A DNA stretch of 30,122 bases from DATLFP01 sp035540955. Lineage in GTDB: Bacteria; Actinomycetota; Acidimicrobiia; Acidimicrobiales; CADCSY01. The stretch covers positions 1 to 30,122 of the forward strand of contig DATLFP010000150.1 in the NCBI GenBank assembly GCA_035540955.1, in the 5' to 3' direction. Position 1 is the first letter of the stretch, and each line of letters begins with the position of its first letter. A program made the position numbers and the translations under genes. Under the pieces are notes generated by a model. That model was not told where the DNA came from. It worked only from the letters and a program-made list of their open reading frames with translations, and ran no database searches. Of this stretch, positions 8,871-15,441 are shown piece after piece.

Positions 8871-8894
8871 GAGCCCCTGCGCAGAGCGGAGACC
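8871..8894. repeat. Dispersed repeat copy related to 2485-2508
   Basis: This 24-base stretch matches 2485-2508 at 22 of 24 positions and includes GCGCAGAGCGGAGAC exactly. It starts a few bases after the end of the small gene at 8865 and precedes the rpsF promoter. Confidence 0.6.
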
Positions 8895-8940
8895 CGCATC
8901 ATTGTCGCACCCCCTGCTTAGGGTGCTGGGCGTGGTGACA

Positions 8941-8950
8941 GGTACGCTTG
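8941..8950 (+). promoter_or_regulatory. Likely -10 region of the rpsF operon
   Basis: GGTACGCTTG includes TACGCT (TANNNT) at 8943-8948 and is identical to the decamer upstream of panB. Transcription would begin near 8955 and give a leader of about 80 bases that includes the hairpin at 8970-8990. No convincing -35 element was found. Confidence 0.4.
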
Positions 8951-8969
8951 CTCGTTCCAATCGAACCCT

Positions 8970-8990
8970 GCTCCCGAACCGTTCGGGAGC
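8970..8990 (+). promoter_or_regulatory. Leader hairpin with CCG loop upstream of rpsF
   Basis: A perfect 9-base-pair stem (GCTCCCGAA with TTCGGGAGC) closes a three-base CCG loop, 44 bases before the rpsF ATG. There is no T-run after it, so it is not a classical terminator. S6:S18 complexes are known to bind an rpsF leader structure that exposes CCG. This hairpin shows that trinucleotide but not obviously the full published fold, so the autoregulatory role is inference. Confidence 0.5.
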
Positions 8991-9034
8991 CCCGTGCCAC
9001 CGTGCCGGGTCCAGAGGGAGGTGACGGTCCGCAG

Positions 9035-9385
9035 ATGCGGCCTTACGAAGTCATGGTCATCCTCGAGCCGACGCTCGAGGAGTCGGCCGTCCAGCAGCTC
9101 ATCAACCGCTCGACCGAGGTGCTCACCAAGGGCGACGCCACGGTGAACAAGGTCGAGAAGTGGGGCAAGCGCCGCCTCGCGTACGAGCTCAACCACCGGA
9201 CCGAGGGCTACTACGTCCTGTTCGACGTGACCTCCGAGCCGGCGCCCCTCGGCGAGCTCGACCGGACCTTGCGCCTGGCCGACGACGTGCTGCGCCACAA
9301 GATCGTCCGCATCCCGGACGCGGCCGCCGGCCGCACCCTGCCGGGAGCGACCTCACCCGCCTCGCACGAAGAGGAAGCGACATGA
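9035..9385 (+). CDS. rpsF: 30S ribosomal protein bS6
   Basis: A 116-residue ribosomal protein that pairs with bS18 on the 30S platform. It begins MRPYEVMVILEPTLEE and contains KVEKWGKRRLAYELNHRTEGYYVLFDV, split here by the usual bS6 helix-strand order, and ends with an acidic tail. I chose ATG 9035, where conserved bS6 sequence begins; upstream frame to 8948 is not conserved in kind. A strong GGGAGGTGA lies upstream with a long spacing of about 13 bases. Its stop overlaps the ssb start (ATGA). It is the first gene of the rpsF-ssb-rpsR-rplI operon. Confidence 0.96.
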   Translation: MRPYEVMVILEPTLEESAVQQLINRSTEVLTKGDATVNKVEKWGKRRLAYELNHRTEGYYVLFDVTSEPAPLGELDRTLRLADDVLRHKIVRIPDAAAGRTLPGATSPASHEEEAT

Positions 9386-9843
9386 GTGGAAACGCCGTCA
9401 CCCTGATCGGCAACCTGACCCGAGACCCGGAGCTGCGCTACACGCCCTCCGGCGCCGCCCAGTGCACGTTCGGCCTCGCGGTCAACCGCCGCTGGCAGAA
9501 CCGCCAGACCAGCGAGTGGGAGGAGGCGACGTCGTTCTTCAACGTCGTCGCCTGGCGCGAGCTGGCCGAGAACATCGGCGAGTGCTTCAGCAAGGGCATG
9601 CGCGTGATCGTGAGCGGCCGGCTGGAGCAGCGGTCCTGGGAGACCCAGGAGGGCGAGAAGCGCTCCGTGGTCGAGGTCGTGGCCGACGAGGTCGGTCCGA
9701 GCATCCGCTGGGCCACCGTCGAGGTCACCAAGAACGAGCGTCGCGGCGGCGACTTCGACGGCGGTGGCGGCGGCGGGTCCCGCGGCGGCGCCCGGCCCGC
9801 CAGCAACGAAGCCCCGCCCGCGTACGACGAGGAGCCGTTCTAG
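9382..9843 (+). CDS. ssb: Single-stranded DNA-binding protein
   Basis: A 153-residue SSB. The OB fold occupies residues about 1-115, opening MSGNAVTLIGNLTRDPELRY and containing FGLAVNRRWQNRQT and FFNVVAWRELAENI. Then comes a Gly-rich linker (DGGGGGGSRGG) and the acidic tip DEEPF, the docking peptide for partner proteins such as RecO-, RecQ- and polymerase-type factors (E. coli ends DDDIPF). The start codon overlaps the rpsF stop (ATGA). The tail is shorter than in mycobacterial SSB. The gene sits in its usual place between rpsF and rpsR. Confidence 0.96.
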   Translation: MSGNAVTLIGNLTRDPELRYTPSGAAQCTFGLAVNRRWQNRQTSEWEEATSFFNVVAWRELAENIGECFSKGMRVIVSGRLEQRSWETQEGEKRSVVEVVADEVGPSIRWATVEVTKNERRGGDFDGGGGGGSRGGARPASNEAPPAYDEEPF

Positions 9844-10305
9844 ATGGCACGCAAGGCGAAGACCCGCGAGCGCACCCCGAAGGGCAAGGACACCGGGAAG
9901 AAGCTCAAGAAGAAGGTCTGCATCTTCTGCAAGGACAAGGTCACCTACGTCGACTACAAGGACGTGAACCTCCTGCGCCGGTTCATGTCCGACCGGGCCA
10001 AGATCCGGGCGCGCCGGGTGTCGGGCAACTGCTCGCAGCACCAGCGTGACGTGGCGACGGCGATCAAGACGGCACGCGAGCTCGCCCTGCTGCCGTACAC
10101 CGTCCGGGTGACCAGCTCCCGCGGTGGTGGCCGTCCCGGTCGTGGCGACCGCGACGACCGCGACGACCGCGGCCCGCGCGATCGCGATCGCGACGCGCCG
10201 CTGGCGCTCGAGGAGCTCGACGCGGATGTCGACATCGACGTCGATGCCGGTGGCGGCGACGACGCCGACCTCGAGCCGGTGGCGGTCGGGGAGGACGAGG
10301 AGTGA
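9844..10305 (+). CDS. rpsR: 30S ribosomal protein bS18, zinc-type, with long charged C-terminal tail
   Basis: bS18 partners bS6 on the 30S platform. Residues about 24-89 are the normal fold: CIFC (C26, C29), VDYKDVNLLRRFMSDR, IRARRVSGNCSQHQRDV (C63, H66) and ARELALLPYT. The Cys and His residues mark the zinc-binding (C+) form. The family usually ends near residue 85-90. Here about 64 more residues follow: a Gly/Arg stretch, Arg-Asp repeats (GDRDDRDDRGPRDRDRD), then a strongly acidic end (residues 121-153). The tail is in frame and intact, and its stop overlaps the rplI GTG start, so it is coding sequence. The ATG follows the ssb stop directly. Confidence 0.95.
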   Translation: MARKAKTRERTPKGKDTGKKLKKKVCIFCKDKVTYVDYKDVNLLRRFMSDRAKIRARRVSGNCSQHQRDVATAIKTARELALLPYTVRVTSSRGGGRPGRGDRDDRDDRGPRDRDRDAPLALEELDADVDIDVDAGGGDDADLEPVAVGEDEE

Positions 10306-10748
10306 AGGTCATCCTGCGATCCGATGTCGACGGCATCGGCAAGAAGGGCGACATCGTCGATGTCGCCGACGGCCACGCCCGCAACTTCCTGCTCCCCCGC
10401 GGCCTGGCGATGAAGTCCTCGAAGGGGGCGGAGGCCCAGGCCGCGGCGATGCGCCGCTCGCGCGACCTGCGCGACGCCGCCGATCGTGAGGCTGCGGAGA
10501 CGATCGCCACCCGCCTCGTCCCCCAGACCTTCACCATCTCGGCCCGCGCCGGGAGCGAGGGGAAGCTGTTCGGGTCGATCACCGCCGCCGACATCGTGGC
10601 GGCCGTCGAGGCCCAGGCCGGCGTCGAGCTCGACCGGCGCAAGCTGCAGCTCGAGGACCCGATCCGGGAGGTCGGCACCCACCGGGTCACCGTGAAGCTC
10701 CACAGCGACGTGGAGTTCCCGGTCACCGTCGACGTCACCCCGCAGTAA
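10302..10748 (+). CDS. rplI: 50S ribosomal protein bL9
   Basis: A 148-residue bL9 of normal length. It starts VKVILRSDVDGIGKKGDIV (GTG read as Met), with DGHARNFLLPRGLA, the N-domain signature that binds 23S rRNA. A long charged helix follows (residues about 38-75), then the C-domain with SEGKLFGSITAADIV and the expected IREVGTHRVTVKLH. The GTG overlaps the rpsR stop (GTGA). It ends the ribosomal operon; a hairpin at 10797-10818 follows. Confidence 0.96.
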   Translation: MKVILRSDVDGIGKKGDIVDVADGHARNFLLPRGLAMKSSKGAEAQAAAMRRSRDLRDAADREAAETIATRLVPQTFTISARAGSEGKLFGSITAADIVAAVEAQAGVELDRRKLQLEDPIREVGTHRVTVKLHSDVEFPVTVDVTPQ

Positions 10749-10796
10749 GCCCCAGGCTCTCGCTCGACCACGACCTCGACCCCCCGGCGACGAGGG

Positions 10797-10818
10797 GACG
10801 GTCCCGGCGCGGGCCGTC
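10797..10818 (+). terminator. Possible terminator hairpin after rplI
   Basis: A 9-base-pair stem with one bulged T and a GCG loop: GACGGTCCCG pairs with CGGGCCGTC. It lies 49 bases after the rplI stop. There is no T-run, which is common for terminators in high-GC actinomycetes, so this could end the rpsF operon. It could also be an ordinary GC-rich fold. Confidence 0.4.
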
Positions 10819-10825
10819 ACGGGGC

Positions 10826-10837
10826 GAACGTACGTTC
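10826..10837. promoter_or_regulatory. Palindrome GAACGTACGTTC upstream of dnaB
   Basis: A perfect 12-base palindrome, with CGAAC-N4-GTTC spacing like actinobacterial LexA boxes (TCGAAC-N4-GTTCGA), though the outer bases differ. It overlaps TACGTT (10831-10836), a possible dnaB -10 element. An SOS operator is a weak inference. Confidence 0.35.
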
Positions 10838-10847
10838 TCGGCATGGA

Positions 10848-10915
10848 CGATCCACAGGCATCCACCGTTCGTCCACCTGAAAGACACAGGGTTGTTGCCC
10901 TACCGATCCACAAGC
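10848..10915 (+). promoter_or_regulatory. Cluster of TCCAC repeats (DnaA-box-like) before dnaB
   Basis: TCCACA or TCCACC starts at 10851, 10861, 10872 and 10907, all on the same strand, with spacings of 10, 11 and 35 bases. Two of them are part of CGATCCACA, 7 of 9 matches to the DnaA box TTATCCACA; the pair CGATCCACAGGC/CGATCCACAAGC is an 11-of-12 direct repeat. Possible DnaA binding is inference. Confidence 0.3.
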
Positions 10916-10940
10916 GACGTCCTGCACGGTGAGTCCCGAC

Positions 10941-13295
10941 ATGTCGATCGCCGAGCTGAACCCCCCGTCCCGGCCCCGGCGTCCAGAGGGCCGGGTCGCC
11001 CCCCACAACCTCGAGGCCGAGGAGTCGCTCCTCGGCGCCATGCTGCTGTCGCGGGAGGCGATCGCCGCCGCGTCCGACGTGCGGCTGTCGCCGGAGGACT
11101 TCTACCGCCCGGCTCACGGCCACATCTACGACGCGATCCTCGCCCTCTACGGCGCCGGCGAGCCGGTCGACCCGGTGACGGTGTCCGACGAGCTGCAACG
11201 GGCCGACCTGCTCGACATGGTGGGCGGCCCCGCCGCCCTGGTGTCGATCTCGGCTCGCACGCCGGCCACCTCGAGCGCCGCGCACTACGCCCGCATCGTC
11301 TCCGAGCACGCCCTGCTCCGGCGGCTCATCGGGGTGGCCGGTGAGATCGCGGAGATCGGCTACAGCCTCCCCGACGACGTCGTCGCCGCCGTCGACCGCG
11401 CCGAGGCCATGGTGTTCGACGTCGCCCAGCACCGCGAGACCGACACCACCAAGCTGATCAAGGACCTCCTCGACCAGAGCCTGACCCGGCTCGAGGAGCT
11501 CTACGAGCGGGGCGAGTCGATCACCGGGCTGCCGACGGGCTACGCCGGTCTCGACGAGCTGCTGTCCGGGCTGCAGCCCTCGACGCTCAACATCGTCGGG
11601 GCCCGCCCGGCGATGGGCAAGTGCGTCACCGCGAGCACCCTCATGCTCGACCCCGCCACCGGCGATCGCGTCCCCCTCGGCGAGCTCGTCGCTCGCGCCG
11701 AGGTCGAGGTCATCACCCTCGACGACGACCACCAGCTCACCCGTCGCCGCCCCAGCGCGGTGATCGACGACGGGGTGAAGCCCGTGTACCGCGTGCGGCT
11801 GCGCACGGGCCGGGAGATCTGCACCACCGCCGCCCACCCGTTCCTCACGAGCTGCGGGTGGCGGCCGCTGGCCGAGCTGGCCGTGGGCACCCGGGTGGCG
11901 GTCCCCCGCGAGCTCCCGGTGTTCGGCGACGAACCGGTGGCGCCCGGCCGCCTCGAGCAGCTGGCGGCGCGGGTGGGCACCGGGTGCGTCGACCGGGGGG
12001 TGCCGGCGCCGGTCTTCCGCATGCCCGAGGACCAGCTCGCCGCGTTCCTCGGCATCGTGCTCGCCGCGAGCGACCTCGACGACGGCCCCCGCCCCGAGAT
12101 CACCTACCGCACCCCGTCCAAGGCGGTGGCCGCCGACCTGCAGCACCTGCTGCTCCGCTTCGGCATCAACGCCCGGACGCGGCGGCGGTCCCGGTCCGGC
12201 GCCGACGCCGGCGGCGCCCACGTGCTCGCCATCTGGCACCCCGAGGACATCCGCACCTTCGAGCGCCGCATCGGCCTGCCCGGTCGCTCCTCTCAGCTCC
12301 ACCGCCTCGCCCGGCGGGCGTGCGCGCTGAGCCGGCGCCACGCGGAGGCGGTCAACCCGGTCGAGGCGTGGGACGAGATCGGCGCCGCCCGCCGCCGGAG
12401 CGTCACCCCCTCCACCGTCGGCGCCCACCCGCGCGCCGGCCGCGCCACCGCGGTCTACGACGACACCCGGCTCGTGATCGGCAGCGAGTCCGCCATCTGG
12501 TGGGACGAGGTCGTCGCCATCCAGCCGGCGGGGATGGAGCAGGTCTACGACCTCACCGTCCCCGGCGAGCACAACTTCGTGGCCGCCGACGTCTTCGTCC
12601 ACAACACCGCGTTCGGTCTCGGCGTCGCCACCCACGTGGCGGTGCGCGAGCGGCGGCCGGTGCTGTTCTTCTCCCTCGAGATGGGCCATCACGAGCTCAC
12701 GGAGCGGGTGCTGGCGGCCGAGGCCCGGGTCGACTCCAAGAAGCTGCGCACCGGGCGCCTCAGCGAGCCCGAGTGGTCCAAGATCAGCCACGCCATCGGC
12801 CGGGTGGCGGAGGCCCCGCTCTACATCGACGACAACCCGCACGTGACCGTGATGGAGGTGCGGGCCAAGGCCCGCCGCCTGAAGTCCAAGATCGGCGACC
12901 TCGGCCTCGTGGTCATCGACTACATGCAGCTCATGAGCGGCAGCGCCCGGGCCGAGAACCGCCAGGTCGAGGTGTCGGAGATGTCGCGGGGCCTCAAGGT
13001 CCTCGCCCGCGAGCTGCAGGTGCCGGTGATGGCGCTCTCCCAGCTCAACCGCGGGCTCGAGCTGCGGGCCGACAAGCGGCCGATGCTCGCCGACCTCCGA
13101 GAGTCCGGCGGCCTCGAGCAGGACGCCGACGTCGTGATGTTCGTGTACCGCGACGAGGTGTACCACCCCGACACGAACGACAAGGGCCAGGCGGAGATCA
13201 TCGTGTCGAAGCACCGCTCGGGACCGACGGGGATCGACCGGCTGAGCTTCATCAGCAACTACGCCAAGTTCGAGAACATGGCGAGAGGGATGTAG
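10941..13295 (+). CDS. dnaB: Replicative DNA helicase DnaB with intein
   Basis: The hexameric helicase of the replication fork. The precursor has 784 residues. Removing the 328-residue intein leaves 456, the usual DnaB length. The N-terminal domain begins APHNLEAEESLLGAMLLS. The RecA-like domain has a split Walker A (GARPAMGK before the intein, TAFGLG after), Walker B in VVIDYMQLM (D660), ALSQLNRGLE, and DLRESGGLEQDADVVMFVYR. The end is ISNYAKFENMARGM. ATG 10941 and GTG 10929 are both possible starts; neither has a strong ribosome binding site, and the ATG is preferred as the commoner codon. The helicase can only bind ATP normally after splicing. In M. tuberculosis, DnaB also carries an intein at Walker A. 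Confidence 0.95.
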   Translation: MSIAELNPPSRPRRPEGRVAPHNLEAEESLLGAMLLSREAIAAASDVRLSPEDFYRPAHGHIYDAILALYGAGEPVDPVTVSDELQRADLLDMVGGPAALVSISARTPATSSAAHYARIVSEHALLRRLIGVAGEIAEIGYSLPDDVVAAVDRAEAMVFDVAQHRETDTTKLIKDLLDQSLTRLEELYERGESITGLPTGYAGLDELLSGLQPSTLNIVGARPAMGKCVTASTLMLDPATGDRVPLGELVARAEVEVITLDDDHQLTRRRPSAVIDDGVKPVYRVRLRTGREICTTAAHPFLTSCGWRPLAELAVGTRVAVPRELPVFGDEPVAPGRLEQLAARVGTGCVDRGVPAPVFRMPEDQLAAFLGIVLAASDLDDGPRPEITYRTPSKAVAADLQHLLLRFGINARTRRRSRSGADAGGAHVLAIWHPEDIRTFERRIGLPGRSSQLHRLARRACALSRRHAEAVNPVEAWDEIGAARRRSVTPSTVGAHPRAGRATAVYDDTRLVIGSESAIWWDEVVAIQPAGMEQVYDLTVPGEHNFVAADVFVHNTAFGLGVATHVAVRERRPVLFFSLEMGHHELTERVLAAEARVDSKKLRTGRLSEPEWSKISHAIGRVAEAPLYIDDNPHVTVMEVRAKARRLKSKIGDLGLVVIDYMQLMSGSARAENRQVEVSEMSRGLKVLARELQVPVMALSQLNRGLELRADKRPMLADLRESGGLEQDADVVMFVYRDEVYHPDTNDKGQAEIIVSKHRSGPTGIDRLSFISNYAKFENMARGM
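11622..12605 (+). other. Intein in DnaB Walker A, with degenerate homing endonuclease region
   Basis: The intein spans precursor residues 228-555 (from ATG 10941). It begins with Cys (C228) directly after the Lys of GARPAMGK, has block B with T296-A-A-H299, and ends VFVHN (H554, N555) before Thr+1. All splicing residues are therefore present. The middle (residues about 366-450) resembles a LAGLIDADG endonuclease: FLGIVLAASDLDD, then LLLRFGINARTRRR. The expected catalytic acidic LADG/LGDG is replaced by LAAS, and a clear second motif is missing, so cleavage is probably lost. At 328 residues it is longer than a mini-intein but shorter than most with intact endonucleases. Confidence 0.88.
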
Positions 13296-13313
13296 CGACC
13301 CCTCCGTGGCGTC

Positions 13314-14051
13314 GTGACCGACCTCGAGCTCGCGCGCCACCTGGCGGCCGTCGGCGACGCGCTGGCGCTGGCGTTCTTCGACCGCGGCTTCCGCACGACG
13401 TGGAAGCACGACGGGTCGCCGGTCACCGAGGCCGACTTCGCGGTCGACGCGGCGATCCGTGACGAGCTCGCCCTGCACCGACCCGACGACGCGTTGCTCA
13501 CCGAGGAGGGTGGCGCCTCGGGCGCCGGACGGCGTCGCTGGCTCGTCGACCCGATCGACGGCACGTCGTGGTTCGTCGACCACCTCCCGCACTGGGGGGT
13601 GCACGTCGCGCTGGAGGATGGCGGTGAGATCGTCGTGGGCGTCATCACGCGTCCCGTGCTCGGCCTCTCGTGGTGGGCGGCGCGCGGCGAGGGCGCTCGG
13701 CGGAGCGATCGCGAGACGCCGCTGTCGGTGTCGACCACGAGCGCACTCGGCGAGGCCGCGGTGTCGGGCTACGTGTGGCCCGGCGACCCGGTGGTCACGC
13801 GGGTCGAGACCGTCGCGCGGTGGGTCTCGACCCCGTCGCCGACGCTCGCGCTCCTCGACGGTGAGATCGACGCGATCGTGAGCACGGGTGGCTACGAATG
13901 GGACCACGCGCCGGCGGTGCTGCTGGTCGCCGAGGCGGGAGGACGCTTCAGCGATCCGCTCGGTGGCCGCCGGTTCGACCTGCGGGCGGGCCTGTACTCC
14001 AACGGGCTCCTCCACGACGAGCTCGCGGGCATGCTGTACGACGCCCCGTAG
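13314..14051 (+). CDS. Inositol monophosphatase-family phosphatase (possibly HisN-like)
   Basis: A 245-residue metal-dependent phosphatase. Motifs in order: LLTEEGG (E64, E65), RWLVDPIDGTSWF (D79, D82), and YEWDHAPAVLLVAEAGG (D197). These are the three Mg-binding blocks of the family, which includes inositol monophosphatase, fructose-1,6-bisphosphatase and the histidinol-phosphatase HisN. The context allows a link to the ino1 gene: Ino1 product dephosphorylation gives free inositol. But sequence alone does not separate that from histidinol phosphatase. GTG 13314 is 18 bases after the dnaB stop and has no clear ribosome binding site, so it is probably read on the dnaB transcript. Confidence 0.88.
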   Translation: MTDLELARHLAAVGDALALAFFDRGFRTTWKHDGSPVTEADFAVDAAIRDELALHRPDDALLTEEGGASGAGRRRWLVDPIDGTSWFVDHLPHWGVHVALEDGGEIVVGVITRPVLGLSWWAARGEGARRSDRETPLSVSTTSALGEAAVSGYVWPGDPVVTRVETVARWVSTPSPTLALLDGEIDAIVSTGGYEWDHAPAVLLVAEAGGRFSDPLGGRRFDLRAGLYSNGLLHDELAGMLYDAP

Positions 14052-14135
14052 CCCCTCGCGGGTCGGGCGTGACCGTCTGCGGGGACGAGAGCGGGGATAC
14101 TTGGCGACCGTGCGAAGCGTGAAGGCGACCGTGCC

Positions 14136-15362
14136 ATGGCGATGCCGATCCTGCATCGGGCGTGGGCGACGGCGATCGGTGACGCGCGCGCGGGCCGCCA
14201 GGCGCTGATCGCGCTCGGGCTGAACGCCTCGACCAGCCTCGTCGCCGGCGCCTTCCTCGGCAGCATGCGCGACACCTTCGCCGAGAAGCCCGGCCTGCTC
14301 GTGCTGGTGCCCGCCGCCATCGGCCTCCGCGGCAACACCTTCACCCCGGTCGGAAACCGTCTGAGCACCGCCATCCACACTGGCACGTTCTCGCTGTCTC
14401 GCAACCCCCGCTCGGTGCTCGGCCAGAACGTCACCGCTGCGGTCGTGCTCACGATCGCCGTGTCGGTGCTGCTGGGCGTCGTGGCGAAGGTGATCGCCGT
14501 CGCCCTCGGCCAGGCCGAGTCGGTCCCGCTCGCCGACTTCGTGACGGTGTCCACGATCGGGGGCGTCCTGGCCTCGGCGGTGGTGCTGGCCTCGACGATC
14601 GGCATCGCCGGCGGCGCCGTGCGCTGGGGGTGGGACCTCGACGACGTGGGCGCCCCGTTGGTGTCGACCCTGGGCGACGTCATCACGCTCCCGGCGCTCT
14701 GGCTGGCGATCGGGGCGGCGGGGGTGGCGGTGGTGACGCCGTCGATCGCGGTGACGTCGGCGGTCGTCGCCGCGGTCGTCGTGATCCTCGCCCTGCGCTC
14801 CTCCCTCGATCAGCTGCCGCGGATCGTGCGCCAGTCGCTGCCGGTGCTCGTCCTGGCGGCGGCGGTCAGCGCGCTCGCCGGCGTGACGGTCGAGCGTCAG
14901 CTCGAGCCGTTCACCACCCACCCGGCCCTGCTCGTGCTGCTCCCGGCGTTCCTCTCCAGCTGCGGCGCGGTGGGCGGCATCCTCTCCGGCCGCCTCGGCA
15001 CGAAGCTGCACCTCGGCCTCATCGAGGCGGTGCCGGTGCCCGGCCGCCTGGCGCGGCGCGACATCGCCGTGGCGCTCGCGCTGTCGGTGCCGGTGTTCGC
15101 CTTCGACGCCCTCGGCGCCACCGCAGTCGCGTCGCTCGTGAGCCACGACACCCCTGGGCTCGGGACCATGCTGGCGGTCACGATGCTGGGCGGGGCGGTG
15201 GCCATGGCGGCGGTGATCCTCGTCGCGTACTACGGGACGGTGGCGGCCTTCCGGGTCGGCCTCGACCCCGACACCTACGGCATCCCGGTCGTGACCTCCA
15301 CGGTCGACTTCACCGGCGCGGTGGCGCTCGTCCTCGCCATCGTCATGGTCGGCCTCGGCTAG
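14136..15362 (+). CDS. MgtE/SLC41-type divalent cation transporter with two membrane domains
   Basis: 408 residues, nearly all membrane. The first half has LVLVPAAIGLRGNTFTPVGN and ends DVGAPLVSTLGDVITLPAL. The second half has LVLLPAFLSSCGAVGGILS and ends YGIPVVTSTVDFTGAVAL. These are the two ends of the MgtE integral membrane domain, repeated once. The N-terminal and CBS regulatory domains of bacterial MgtE are absent. A doubled domain without regulators is like eukaryotic SLC41. Magnesium or another divalent cation is the likely substrate. ATG 14136 is chosen; GAAGG lies 10 bases upstream, and GATACT (14096-14101) could be its -10 element. The gene is a few dozen bases after the phosphatase gene. 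Confidence 0.85.
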   Translation: MAMPILHRAWATAIGDARAGRQALIALGLNASTSLVAGAFLGSMRDTFAEKPGLLVLVPAAIGLRGNTFTPVGNRLSTAIHTGTFSLSRNPRSVLGQNVTAAVVLTIAVSVLLGVVAKVIAVALGQAESVPLADFVTVSTIGGVLASAVVLASTIGIAGGAVRWGWDLDDVGAPLVSTLGDVITLPALWLAIGAAGVAVVTPSIAVTSAVVAAVVVILALRSSLDQLPRIVRQSLPVLVLAAAVSALAGVTVERQLEPFTTHPALLVLLPAFLSSCGAVGGILSGRLGTKLHLGLIEAVPVPGRLARRDIAVALALSVPVFAFDALGATAVASLVSHDTPGLGTMLAVTMLGGAVAMAAVILVAYYGTVAAFRVGLDPDTYGIPVVTSTVDFTGAVALVLAIVMVGLG

Positions 15363-15381
15363 GCCCCTCGCACGCGCCCCG

Positions 15382-15387
15382 TACCCT
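15382..15387 (+). promoter_or_regulatory. Likely leaderless -10 element of the EamA gene
   Basis: TACCCT ends 6 bases before GTG 15394, with no ribosome binding site between. The same hexamer with 7-base spacing precedes GTG 26439. Confidence 0.45.
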
Positions 15388-15393
15388 CTCGCC

Positions 15394-15441
15394 GTGCGCA
15401 CGGAGCGGCGAGCCGCGGTGCTGACGGAGCGGCGAGCCGCT
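15394..15441 (+). repeat. 24-base tandem duplication of the EamA start region
   Basis: 15394-15417 and 15418-15441 match at 21 of 24 positions; each begins with GTG followed by ACGGAGCGGCGAGCCGC after one variable codon. The duplication keeps frame and gives the protein the repeat TERRAA..TERRAA. Confidence 0.75.

Noticed and set aside
10941..13295. dnaB as two separate genes or a frameshift because Walker A is split
   Set aside because: The frame is continuous and the inserted segment has the intein ends and motifs.
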